Assembly (NCBI GenBank): GCA_016935985.1
Contig: JAFGPW010000001.1
Coordinates: 1 to 64,000 of the forward strand
Direction: 5' to 3'
Length of the DNA: 64,000 nt
Source of the DNA: Candidatus Woesearchaeota archaeon
Lineage (GTDB): Archaea; Nanobdellota; Nanobdellia; Woesearchaeales; JAFGPW01
Part shown: positions 37,701 through 45,178 of the stretch, in pieces
Numbering within the stretch: position 1 is the stretch's first letter
Layout of the letters: each line of letters opens with the position of its first letter
Program-made: the position numbers and the translations under genes
The notes under the pieces: generated by a model
Seen by the model: the letters and a program-made list of their open reading frames with translations, nothing else
What the model was told of the DNA's origin: nothing
Database searches by the model: none

Positions 37701-37779
37701 GACCATGTACGACATCGAGAAGCAGAAGCAAGGCCTGCAGGAGGCGCCCGCCGATAAGGACGCATCCACTGGCGAGTAA
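34708..37779 (+). CDS. membrane-anchored surface protein with PKD domain
   Basis: A 1,023-residue protein. Domains in order: signal peptide (residues 1-25, LLRSLLLFAAVTSLCVGTAY); fibronectin/Ig-like domain (about 30-120); acidic Gly/Glu linker (about 128-145); beta domain (about 160-240); Gly/Asp linker; PKD domain (about 265-345; PPYAYAWDFQGDG, HLFTWPGRYDVRLRVTD); carboxypeptidase-regulatory-like domain (about 347-425; LGNVTVELGDEDEETDDDGE); another Ig-like domain (about 430-525); a helical region (about 565-840); one membrane helix (about 848-868, IAIEIVFLFAGVSGVAAY); and a helical cytoplasmic region of about 150 residues. The long cytoplasmic part suggests that it links the envelope to something inside the cell. 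It is encoded behind its own HTH gene by ATGA overlap. Confidence 0.8.
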   Translation: MSALLRSLLLFAAVTSLCVGTAYGFAMLTPADGATVPSDNGTVTVRFSWDDYPVPASERLADYSLWIDDDSSFSSVDYGYYTNWSFIDVVRDIPDGVWHWKILAATNRSDSTVDYGTFTFIVDSSANVTPGPDGTGTEEGEGDEGEANATAVPPNQVGSPVFSVTTDKDAYAPGDTVFITVMAPNGTNVNMSIASPAGVDRYQAQVFGTMELIYIALRTGGHTASVTFEYYDITETRAAQFDVAEGDGGDGGGDGGSQQVPPLSVSYSFSPSEPVRGSGVSFHAAVSGGTPPYAYAWDFQGDGGTDSTAPNPTHLFTWPGRYDVRLRVTDSRGVAATKEREIDVAGREMDLTVVVRDNRTNARLGNVTVELGDEDEETDDDGEAAFEIEEGMHDLRIAHKGYETYRDELNLTEANSSIAIRLIGEEEEETTPSITLIAPIGKAIVRDEPVALEFRVSDTADIEQCSVYYNDELESGWRFVDRILEPGSGRFRAPLAGLAEGIYKWRVKCANEYGNEGVSPTERFVRSNPPEVAEEPAAPSSDRAETVPAKQAAEEPTSALDPLEARIQEYLAAVDAINEPFARRMFEAAGLSTLDVQISLKRLLADYNNVKRSEKDEQNHKFTVQRITDELSGIAATLPKEHVLLNQKTLVMDITEEDVRGATEAYLGHLGHSPTGSRVRKAASQNAEVADAFTLTLDTYEYEVKYFSGLSTPLTVLDIEVSAELGSLRETLGAASMVDALRNIQLVSTVPKDFAETADGLGSNLGFATIDDDPVLLFSLYDLYAGTDLEKEMLVSRLTFAFPKKVSFDLLEGMRLAPVVRVMAGSGGDAIVGYSVLASPGLTISAGTKRLLIAIEIVFLFAGVSGVAAYRVQKPRREAKRAQAELNAMLAQTHGMLISGRHAEATHLHPRIRELHTRVAPSQRQGYEEILRTIETELVAYQVDRGIAEAMTLLETLDDANADTALARHAALREAFHALPHGHKERLRERFQELDLIMTMYDIEKQKQGLQEAPADKDASTGE

Positions 37780-37811
37780 CCAATGAGTAACCATTATCGA
37801 GTATAGAACAA

Positions 37812-37820
37812 GGTTTTTAA
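37812..37820 (+). promoter_or_regulatory. TATA box that decides the next start
   Basis: gtttttaaac ends only a few bases before an ATG at 37824, too close for that codon to lie in the transcript. The in-frame ATG at 37842 is about 26 bases downstream, as expected for a leaderless mRNA. Confidence 0.55.
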
Positions 37821-37841
37821 ACTATGGAACGGGAAAAGAGG

Positions 37842-40544
37842 ATGGGAGACGGGAAAGAGAGGCAGCCCCAGGTGCGGACCGGACCATCGAGACCCATCGG
37901 CATCATGTTCGTCGCGCTAGCGTGCGCGCTCCTCCTCGCCCCCTCCGCCATCGCGATCGTCAAGAAAGGCGAGCTCGAGAACATCTACCTCGTCCGCCCG
38001 GTCTCCAAGTACATCGACGCCGGCTACGTCCCGCCCGAATACATATCGATCGAGGACCTGACGTTCTACACCTGCCTCGAGGAGGAGGACATCCCCATCA
38101 AGTCGACCATCATCTGCATCGATGACAACTCCTTCGACGACCTCGATGTGATACGGTGGGAGAACGAGAGCTGCTTCATCGCGAGCTACGACCTCGCGGA
38201 CAAGGAATGCCAGAACATCATCATCCGCTCGGAGTACACCCGCGACGACGAGGATTTCACCCTCGACCAGAGGATCAGGGTCAACCGGCTGTCATCGGTG
38301 ATCAACAAGATCGAGGAGACCCAGTACAGCGACGGCGGGTGGAAGGATTCGATCAACACTGTCCACGGCGTCTGGGCGCTCTCCCGCTACGCCGAGATCT
38401 ACGACGATGAGCTCGAGGCGGCGATCGACTGGCTCAAGGAGTACCGCGACAACGAGGACAAGTGCTGGCCGAAGGACGTGTGCGAGCCGCGGACGACGGC
38501 CCACATCTCAGCGTTCCTCACGCTCTCTGGTTACAACGTGACCAAGCGCGTGGTGCGCGACAGCGAGATATGGCTCGAGAAGTTCCAAAACTTCTACACT
38601 GATGAGAGCGAGTGGACGATCAACGCGACCGCGCTCGACATCAACGGCACGCCGTGCCTATTCTCCTACTACAACCGGAGCAGGACAAACCCCTCCCCCC
38701 TGAACCTCTCGATCGCGAACTCGAGCACGGTGCTCAACATAACGCCTGCATACGGCATGGAGCTCGTCCTCGAGTGCTCGGCGAACGTCAGGGTGATCAT
38801 CACGACCGAGGAGGACGAGGAGGTGACGCTCTACGAGGGCGATAATCTCACCTATCCCATCCCCGGCCCCTGCTGGAGCAACGGCCAGCGCTGGGAGGAG
38901 TGCGACGTCAGGACCACGCTCTACGCGCTGATGTCGAATATCTCGAGCGAGCGCAAGGACGTCGCGATGGCCTGGGTGAACAACCAGCGGCACAACGACG
39001 GCAACCGCGGCTCCTACGTCGGGGTGAACGCGAGCCTCATCGACGCGGCCCTCTACATCTACGTCAACGGCTCGGGCAACCTCACCGACGAGGTGACCGA
39101 CTGGTTCCTGTACAAGCAGAACAACAACGGCAGCTGGGGGCAGAGCAACGCCTCCGAACAGATCGAGCCGACCGGCTACGGCGTGCTCGCGCTCCTGAAA
39201 ATCGGGGTCAACCGGACGAACGAGATAATCGAGGACGCGGAGGAATGGGTGTCAGAGAACGAGCTGGGCAACGTCTGGAACGACACGGATATCAGGTGGA
39301 ACTCGACCGAGAAGGACTCCTTCGCGCTCATCATCCTCAAGAACAACAACCGCCCGCTCCTGAAGACTGACCCGCGCATCATCATGCTCGAGGAGGAGGA
39401 TCTCGAGGTGGAGGTCTACAACCCGACGACGTTCGACCTGGACGACCTCGGCTACGAGCTCTCCGACGGCCTCGAGCCGCTGGTCGAGATCGAGCCCCGG
39501 CCGAAGATATCGGCGTACTCCTACATCAAGCTCAAGATGCGGCAGACGACCGAGGAGGCGGCGAACACCTATGGGCACCTCACCATCACGAACCGTGGCG
39601 AGGAGATTGCTCGCGTCCCGGTCATGGTCGTCAAGTTCCCGACGATCAACATCACGGCGCAGAAGAGCGCGCAGGTCTTCGGCACCAAGGGCTCGGTCTC
39701 CTTCGGGGTCGCCAAGACCTCTGACACGTTCGCCTGCGATCTCGTCTGGGATGATGACGACATCTCCAGCCAGACGAGGTTCACCGTCGCCGGCCAGAAC
39801 TCGATCCCGGTCGACATCAAGTTCGCCGAGGCGCAGCGCCTGGAGAAGTACTACAAGGGCTACTTCGACTGCGAGACGCGCGGCATCGGGTTCGTGCTGC
39901 CGTTCTCGATCAACATCGACCGCTACCCGACGACCCCGATCGACGTCAACCCCAAGCTCATCGAGGTGAATGCGAGCGGGCAGAACGCCTGGTTCATCGT
40001 CACCAACCGCCTCGACGAGACGGTCGAGGCGACGGTCCGCTTCACCAAGGCGGAGGACTGGTTCGATCTCGAGTCGGCGCAGCTCGTCCTCAGCCCGGCC
40101 GAGAAACGGAACATCACGATCTTCAATTTCGTGACGGATGACATGAACCTCTCCTCGGCGAACGGGATCGAGGTGACCGCGCTCGACCAGAAGGCCTCGC
40201 TCACCTTCAGGGTTGACATCACCGCGAAGCCGTCGAGGAGGATGAGCCCGACGCTCTTCTGGATCATCATCGGCATCCTCATCGTCGCCCTCGGCGCCGG
40301 CGGCTACTTCGGCTTCGTCTACCGCAAGGACCTCGTGGCGCTCTTCAAGCCCGGGGAGCGGAAGGAGGACCTGGTCAAGCTCAGGCTCAAGAAGGAGGAG
40401 GAGAAGGGGACCATCATGGCGATCCAGAACATGAGCAAGCTCCTCCGCTTCCAGGGGAAGAAGGAAGAGGAGATCAGACGCCGGCTGCTCGACGAGGGCT
40501 TCAAGGACGAGGATATCGAGAAGGTGTTCAAGCAGGGCGGCTGA
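37842..40544 (+). CDS. membrane-anchored alpha-toroid (prenyltransferase/squalene-cyclase-like repeat) surface protein
   Basis: About 900 residues from ATG 37842 (18 bases inside the longest frame). A signal peptide lies near residues 17-40 (IMFVALACALLLAPSAIA). Two regions (about 145-225 and 355-465) carry repeats of the alpha/alpha-toroid type: QYSDGGWKDSINTVHGVWAL, TTAHISAFLTLSGY, LIDAALYIYV and QNNNGSWGQSNASEQIEPTG. Such toroids are found in terpene cyclases, protein prenyltransferases and complement-like thioester proteins; no catalytic DxDD motif is visible, so binding is more likely than catalysis. Beta domains follow, then a membrane helix (about 805-827, LFWIIIGILIVALGAGGYFG), a basic segment and a short C-terminal helical domain (LLDEGFKDEDIEKVF) that resembles UBA-type helices. 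It follows the PKD protein in the same direction, so the two may form one envelope complex. Confidence 0.7.
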   Translation: MGDGKERQPQVRTGPSRPIGIMFVALACALLLAPSAIAIVKKGELENIYLVRPVSKYIDAGYVPPEYISIEDLTFYTCLEEEDIPIKSTIICIDDNSFDDLDVIRWENESCFIASYDLADKECQNIIIRSEYTRDDEDFTLDQRIRVNRLSSVINKIEETQYSDGGWKDSINTVHGVWALSRYAEIYDDELEAAIDWLKEYRDNEDKCWPKDVCEPRTTAHISAFLTLSGYNVTKRVVRDSEIWLEKFQNFYTDESEWTINATALDINGTPCLFSYYNRSRTNPSPLNLSIANSSTVLNITPAYGMELVLECSANVRVIITTEEDEEVTLYEGDNLTYPIPGPCWSNGQRWEECDVRTTLYALMSNISSERKDVAMAWVNNQRHNDGNRGSYVGVNASLIDAALYIYVNGSGNLTDEVTDWFLYKQNNNGSWGQSNASEQIEPTGYGVLALLKIGVNRTNEIIEDAEEWVSENELGNVWNDTDIRWNSTEKDSFALIILKNNNRPLLKTDPRIIMLEEEDLEVEVYNPTTFDLDDLGYELSDGLEPLVEIEPRPKISAYSYIKLKMRQTTEEAANTYGHLTITNRGEEIARVPVMVVKFPTINITAQKSAQVFGTKGSVSFGVAKTSDTFACDLVWDDDDISSQTRFTVAGQNSIPVDIKFAEAQRLEKYYKGYFDCETRGIGFVLPFSINIDRYPTTPIDVNPKLIEVNASGQNAWFIVTNRLDETVEATVRFTKAEDWFDLESAQLVLSPAEKRNITIFNFVTDDMNLSSANGIEVTALDQKASLTFRVDITAKPSRRMSPTLFWIIIGILIVALGAGGYFGFVYRKDLVALFKPGERKEDLVKLRLKKEEEKGTIMAIQNMSKLLRFQGKKEEEIRRRLLDEGFKDEDIEKVFKQGG

Positions 40545-40568
40545 GCGCAACGACTCCGCGATGCGCCG

Positions 40569-41297
40569 CTAGGCGGCTTTCTGGTAGTCCTTCGCCATCG
40601 CCTGCGCCTCGGCTGGATGCTCCCGCACATACGCCGCGATATCGTCAGCCCGACGCCACGAGTTCTCCCAGCCGAGCCTCCAGCAGACCGCCTCATGGAG
40701 CGCCTTGAGCGCGATGAGCCTTCTCCCGAACTCCGTCCAGGAACGTATCTGATGGAGGTTCTTCGGCGCCAGCAGGGGGAGCCGCTCGTGCCGGTTCCAG
40801 GGCTGGCGCAGGAAGAAGAGCTCGAGCCCGCTTCCGGCGAGCGGCAGGAGCTTGGCGAGCGAATCGTCGATGATCGCGCGCGCATGGAGCCGTCCGCAGA
40901 CATAGTCCTTGGGGCTGTCGTCGGTTGAATGGAAGTACCGGACGGGCAGGCCGTGATGACGGACGAACCGCTTGCAGGGCTCGAGCTCCCGGGACGACCG
41001 CGATGTCACGACCGCGAACCTGAATCCCTGGCGATGGAGGCTGTGCAGGACCATTGCACAGCCGGGAGCGAGCGAGAAGTCCATGATCATCTCCGTGGTG
41101 ACGAGCCGCATCATCGCGACGTAGCTCTCGGGGCCGAGCGGGAAGGTCGATCTCGTCATCTGGCGCGGACGCAGGTCGATCCCGTAGATGCGCTTCGCGG
41201 CGGCGGCCTTCGCCCGTTCGCCGATGGCGACCGTGCCATCGAAGTCCAGGGCGATGATGATGTGCTTCGCGACGTGCGGCGGTCTTCCGAAAGGCAT
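40569..41297 (-). CDS. HAD-superfamily hydrolase-like protein
   Basis: A 242-residue protein with the HAD nucleophile motif near the N-terminus (IIIALDFDGTVAIG), a Thr/Ser motif II (FAVVTSRSS) and a later acidic motif (AIIDDSL), so probable phosphatase activity. The substrate cannot be told. ATG 41297 is chosen because the minus-strand TATA-like ctttttaat (about 41320-41328) lies about 27 bases upstream, giving a leaderless transcript. That box overlaps the stop codon of the adjacent ATPase gene. A frame extension to 41528 would run into the ATPase gene and is rejected. Confidence 0.75.
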   Translation of the reverse strand: MPFGRPPHVAKHIIIALDFDGTVAIGERAKAAAAKRIYGIDLRPRQMTRSTFPLGPESYVAMMRLVTTEMIMDFSLAPGCAMVLHSLHRQGFRFAVVTSRSSRELEPCKRFVRHHGLPVRYFHSTDDSPKDYVCGRLHARAIIDDSLAKLLPLAGSGLELFFLRQPWNRHERLPLLAPKNLHQIRSWTEFGRRLIALKALHEAVCWRLGWENSWRRADDIAAYVREHPAEAQAMAKDYQKAA

Positions 41298-41320
41298 GGG
41301 AGAAGGGTCGGCGGCCAGGA

Positions 41321-43957
41321 TTAAAAAGCTTTTGGCGACCAGGCCGGAAAGAGCCCCTGCACCGCGCGGACCGCCCAGCACGCGACGAAGAGTGACAGGG
41401 CGGTCATCGCGACGATACCCCAGTCGGCGAGGCCGAGAGTCACCGTCCCGAAGAACGCCGCGAGCGGGCTGTAGATGACCGCCAGCTGGAGCAGGATCGA
41501 GAAGAGCACTGCGCCGATCAGCCACCAATTCGAGAGGAGGCCGAGCCGATGCTCGCCCCTGATGACATAGATTCGTACGATCTCGAGGGCGACGATTGTC
41601 GTGAAGGCCATGGTCTGGGCCTTCGCCGCCATGCCAGGTTCGCCCGAGAACGCGTAGTGCCAGAATACCGCGAGCGTGCCTGCGGCCACGAGGACCGCTG
41701 TCACGAGAACGGTCACCGCCATCGTCCGGTTCACGATGTTCTCGCCCTTGTGCCGCGGCGGGCGGGACATCTCATCCCGGTCGCCCGGATCGACGCCGAG
41801 CGCGAGCGCGGGGAAGCCGTCGGTGATGAGGTTTATCCAGAGGATCTGGATCGCGGTCACCGGGAGCGGCCAGGCGAACACGCTCGCCAGGAATATCACG
41901 AGGATCTCGCCGAGGTTGCTCGAGAGCATGTAGTTGACGAACTTCCTGATGTTCCCGTAGATCGTCCGTCCCAGTTCCACCGCGTGCACGATAGAGACGA
42001 AGTTGTCGTCGATGAGGATCATGTCGGACGCCTCGCGCGCGACGTCGGTGCCTGCCTTGCCCATCGCGATCCCGATGTCCGCGCGCTTGAGCGCCGGTGC
42101 GTCGTTCACGCCGTCGCCGGTCATGGCGACCACGTGGCCGCGCTTCTCGAGCGCCTTGATGATGCGCATCTTGTGCTCGGGCGAGACGCGCGCGTATATG
42201 GATATCTCCTCCACCGCGGCGTCAAGGTCGATGTGCCGGTCGAGCTCCTCACCGGTGATCGCATCGCCGCTGATCCCTATCTGCCTCGCTATCGCGACGG
42301 CGGTCGGCTCCTGGTCGCCGGTGATCATCACCACCTTGATGCCTGCCGTGGCGCAGGTGGCGACCGCCTCCTTCACGCCCTTCCGCGGCGGGTCGATCAT
42401 CGCCTGCAGCCCGACGAAGATGAGGTCCTCCTCAATGGGCCTCTCATCCTTCCCGAGGGGCCGGTACGCGAACGCGAGGACGCGGAGCGCCTGGTGGGCG
42501 AACCCCTTGTTCTGCGTGAGGATGCGTTTCACGTCGTCGCGGTCGATGCGACGCTCCTTCCCGCGCTCCCAGATGCGCGAGCACCGCGCGACGATGACCT
42601 CGGGCGCGCCCTTGGTGAATTGCACCCGCTTGCGCTCGACGTAGTGTACCGTGCTCATCATCTTCCTCGCCGGTTCGAACGGCAGCTCGTCGGAGCGCGG
42701 GTGCTGCCTCGCGAGGGCGTCGATATCGAGACGAGCCTTCCTCGCCGAGACGAGCAACGCCGCCTCGGTCGGGTCGCCGATCACCGTTCCGTCCTCGATC
42801 GCGCTGTTGTTGCAGAGCGCGCCGATTCGGAAGAGCGTCTCGAAGCCTGCTTCCATCCCTGGCTGGAGGGCGACCGCGCCGGCGGCGTCGTACCCACGTC
42901 CCGAGACCATAGCCAGGGTCCCGTCGGCGTAGGCGGCGGTGACGGTCATCTGGTTGTAGGTGAGCGTCCCCGTCTTGTCGGTGCAGATGACGGTCGTCGC
43001 GCCGAGGGTCTCGACGCTGGAGAGCGTCCGTATGAGGACGTCCTTCCTCACCATCTTCTGCACGCCGATGGCGAGCGATATGGTGACGACCGCAGGCAGC
43101 CCTTCGGGTATCGCGGCGACCGCGAGCGCAACCGCGATGAGGAGCATCTCGAGCCAATCGCCCTCGCGCAGGAAGCCCGCCATGAACACGATGAAGCAGA
43201 TGACGACAGTGAGGATGCCGATGTAGCGCCCGAGCACCGCGAGCTTCTTCTGCAGCGGCGTCTGCTCGTCCTCGATCCCCTGCATCAGGCCCGCGATCCT
43301 TCCGAGCTGGGTCCGCATGCCGGTGGCGACCACGACCGCCCTTCCCGAACCGTTCGCGACGCTGGTGCCGGCGTAGACCATCGTCGCGCGCTCGGCAAGG
43401 GGTGCTGTGCCCACGAACCGCATCGTCGCGTCTTTGGCTACCGGCGCCGACTCGCCGGTGAGCGGCGCCTCGAACGTGCGCAGGGACTTCGCGTCGAAGA
43501 GGCGCGCATCGGCGGGCACGCGATCGCCCGCCTCGAGGACGACCACGTCGCCCACGACGAGCTCGCGGGCGTCAACCATCTTCTGCCTGCCGTCCCGGAG
43601 CACTCGTGCGCGCGGCTGCGAGAGCCGTCTGAGCGCGGAGATCGCGCGGTCTGCCCGGTATTCCTGGAAGAAGCCGATGCCGGCGTTGAGGAGCAGGATG
43701 ATGACAATGATGGCAGCGTCCGTCGTCTCGCCCATCATGAATGAGAGGACAGCGGCCGCTGCGAGGATGCCGACGAGCACGCTCTTGAACTGCCCGAGGA
43801 GTATCCGGACCTGCGATATGCGCTTGCCTTCCTCGAGGGCGTTCGGGCCATGCTCCGCGATTCGCCGTCCCGCCGCTTCGGACGAGAGGCCGTGCCTGCT
43901 CGAGCGCACCTGCTCGAAGATGTCCCCTGCGTCCATGCGATAGAACTCGGTGGCCAT
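41321..43957 (-). CDS. P2-type cation-transporting ATPase, calcium-transporter-like
   Basis: An 878-residue membrane pump. Visible motifs: N-terminal cation-ATPase domain; LTGES actuator loop (residues 166-170); PEGLP in membrane helix 4 (284-288), typical of SERCA/PMCA-type pumps; phosphorylation site CTDKTGT with Asp327; MTGDGVNDAPALK hinge; and NLITDGFPALALG in helix 6, containing the N/D ligands of calcium sites. Length is normal for a bacterial or archaeal P2A pump. It would export Ca2+ (or possibly Na+/Mn2+) at ATP cost. ATG 43957 begins MATEFYRMDAGDIF; an upstream in-frame extension to 44065 overlaps the 37-codon ORF and looks non-coding. Metal-responsive-looking genes lie upstream in the same orientation. 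Confidence 0.92.
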   Translation of the reverse strand: MATEFYRMDAGDIFEQVRSSRHGLSSEAAGRRIAEHGPNALEEGKRISQVRILLGQFKSVLVGILAAAAVLSFMMGETTDAAIIVIILLLNAGIGFFQEYRADRAISALRRLSQPRARVLRDGRQKMVDARELVVGDVVVLEAGDRVPADARLFDAKSLRTFEAPLTGESAPVAKDATMRFVGTAPLAERATMVYAGTSVANGSGRAVVVATGMRTQLGRIAGLMQGIEDEQTPLQKKLAVLGRYIGILTVVICFIVFMAGFLREGDWLEMLLIAVALAVAAIPEGLPAVVTISLAIGVQKMVRKDVLIRTLSSVETLGATTVICTDKTGTLTYNQMTVTAAYADGTLAMVSGRGYDAAGAVALQPGMEAGFETLFRIGALCNNSAIEDGTVIGDPTEAALLVSARKARLDIDALARQHPRSDELPFEPARKMMSTVHYVERKRVQFTKGAPEVIVARCSRIWERGKERRIDRDDVKRILTQNKGFAHQALRVLAFAYRPLGKDERPIEEDLIFVGLQAMIDPPRKGVKEAVATCATAGIKVVMITGDQEPTAVAIARQIGISGDAITGEELDRHIDLDAAVEEISIYARVSPEHKMRIIKALEKRGHVVAMTGDGVNDAPALKRADIGIAMGKAGTDVAREASDMILIDDNFVSIVHAVELGRTIYGNIRKFVNYMLSSNLGEILVIFLASVFAWPLPVTAIQILWINLITDGFPALALGVDPGDRDEMSRPPRHKGENIVNRTMAVTVLVTAVLVAAGTLAVFWHYAFSGEPGMAAKAQTMAFTTIVALEIVRIYVIRGEHRLGLLSNWWLIGAVLFSILLQLAVIYSPLAAFFGTVTLGLADWGIVAMTALSLFVACWAVRAVQGLFPAWSPKAF

Positions 43958-43991
43958 GGTCGGGCCGCTCCCGGCGAAGTGCGGGATCGCG

Positions 43992-44105
43992 CTACCGGGG
44001 TGCCCTGCGCACCGACTGCCTGAAACCCTCGTCCTCGATTGCCGTGATCCTGGCGAGATAGTCATCCCATTCCAGGTAGGCCACCTTACTGAAGATTGAT
44101 AGCAT
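43992..44105 (-). CDS. 37-residue small protein upstream of the ATPase
   Basis: On the minus strand gaggtga stands about 8 bases before ATG 44105. The ORF reads MLSIFSKVAYLEWDDYLARI and continues to TAG at 43992, 34 bases before the ATPase start. The sequence has an amphipathic, charged look and no membrane helix. It could be a small partner of the pump or a leader ORF. No family is recognised. Confidence 0.45.
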   Translation of the reverse strand: MLSIFSKVAYLEWDDYLARITAIEDEGFRQSVRRAPR

Positions 44106-44165
44106 ATGCGTTCACCTCATGCCTTGTTTCCTATCCTGCCCGTCCGGTCCTTAGCATCGCCACGC

Positions 44166-44489
44166 TCACTCGTGCTCCTGCTGCGCCTCATTCTCCTCTT
44201 CCCCAGCCGCCATCGCCTTGAGCTTCTTCTGGAAATATTCCAGGCAGTCGAGCGCGCAGAAGTGAGCCTGCTTCTTGAAGTCGTCAGGCCCGAAGATCAG
44301 CGTGAACCCCATGGGGACGTCGCGCATGTCCTGGCCGCACACCGCGCAGACCTTGAACCCATCCGACCTCAGCCGCTCCATGCGTTTCTCTATGAGCTGC
44401 TTGGTGAGGGAGTTCTCGCTCTCGAGGTCGAACTTGAGCTTCTCGAGATGGGAGAGATCCATCCCGTCGATCAATTCCTTGATGTTCAT
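44166..44489 (-). CDS. small zinc-ribbon protein
   Basis: 107 residues from ATG 44489, which overlaps the stop of the upstream regulator as ATGA. An N-terminal helix (MNIKELIDGMDLSHLEKLKF) is followed by a four-cysteine metal site: CAVCGQDM and, after about 25 residues, FCALDCLEYF. The acidic C-terminus ends in EEENEAQQEHE. A single structural zinc is likely. The coupling to an ArsR-like regulator suggests that it works with it, for example as a transcription cofactor. A longer frame to 44741 runs through the regulator gene and is a shadow. Confidence 0.75.
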   Translation of the reverse strand: MNIKELIDGMDLSHLEKLKFDLESENSLTKQLIEKRMERLRSDGFKVCAVCGQDMRDVPMGFTLIFGPDDFKKQAHFCALDCLEYFQKKLKAMAAGEEENEAQQEHE

Positions 44490-45049
44490 CGTGGTCCACC
44501 GTCCCTGTCGTTGGAGTTGAGCATGATGTCCGGTAGCATGGCGCCCGCCTTCTTCGGGATCACGCTGACCGCTCCGTGGGAGAACGGGGCGAGCCCCTCC
44601 TGCCGCTCGACCGTGATGGTGATCGTGTCGCCGTCGAGCGAGGCGATGCCGAACGGCTGCTGGATCAGGCGGGACTCGTTCTTGAGGAAGAAGCGCTCGA
44701 GGGCCGCCTGGTGCGCCGGGCTGAGAGACCCTTCGAGCCATATGCGCATGATGACCATGCGGTGCCGGTCAAGCTCGATCAGGCTCTTCTTGGCGAACCC
44801 CTCTTCAGCCGCGACCATGTAGGCGAACGGTTTCCTGATGCCGAAGACGAGCCGAGGACGTCCTTTCTTCGTGTTCCGCATCCTTTCCTTGCTGACGAGG
44901 CCGTAGGCCTCGAGCAGCCGGAGCTGCATCGAGATGTTCGCGACCGAGGTGTCGAGCCGCTCGGCGAGCTCGAGCGGCGAGAGCCGCTCCTTCGCGAGGT
45001 GCTCCAGGATGCCCCATTTTGACGCGCTGAACAGGGTCTCGAGGTCCAT
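44486..45049 (-). CDS. ArsR-like winged-helix transcriptional regulator
   Basis: 187 residues. The N-terminal winged helix reads LFSASKWGILEHLAKERLSP, LELAERLDTSVANISMQLRL and LEAYGLVSKERM, with an RPRLVFGIRKPFAY wing. The rest is an alpha/beta region without Cys-rich metal motifs. ATG 45049 suits the TATA-like tttaaata (about 45077-45085) about 28-36 bases upstream; a TTG at 45061 is the alternative. It is coupled to the zinc-ribbon gene, and the pump gene follows in the same direction, so an ion-stress role is possible. Confidence 0.75.
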   Translation of the reverse strand: MDLETLFSASKWGILEHLAKERLSPLELAERLDTSVANISMQLRLLEAYGLVSKERMRNTKKGRPRLVFGIRKPFAYMVAAEEGFAKKSLIELDRHRMVIMRIWLEGSLSPAHQAALERFFLKNESRLIQQPFGIASLDGDTITITVERQEGLAPFSHGAVSVIPKKAGAMLPDIMLNSNDRDGGPR

Positions 45050-45061
45050 GCTGCTATACAA

Positions 45062-45178
45062 ATGCGTATACTAGTATTTAAATATTTCGTTAAGTATAGA
45101 AGTTATATTAGTATAATAATTAACGATTCTTTTAATTAATGGTATATCAAGAATAATTATTCTTTATAGCCGCCAGAA
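45062..45178. promoter_or_regulatory. AT-rich gap: promoter of the ArsR-like gene and end of the Lrp gene
   Basis: 117 AT-rich bases without a gene. The TATA-like tttaaata on the minus strand (about 45077-45085) serves the ArsR-like gene. Nothing else is clear. Confidence 0.4.

Noticed and set aside
35566-37794. Minus-strand open frame of 742 codons
   Set aside because: Antisense to the PKD surface protein; no domain or signal visible.
41549-43744. Plus-strand open frame of 731 codons
   Set aside because: Exactly antisense to the P-type ATPase, whose motifs are unambiguous; composition is His/Arg/Asp-rich chance sequence.
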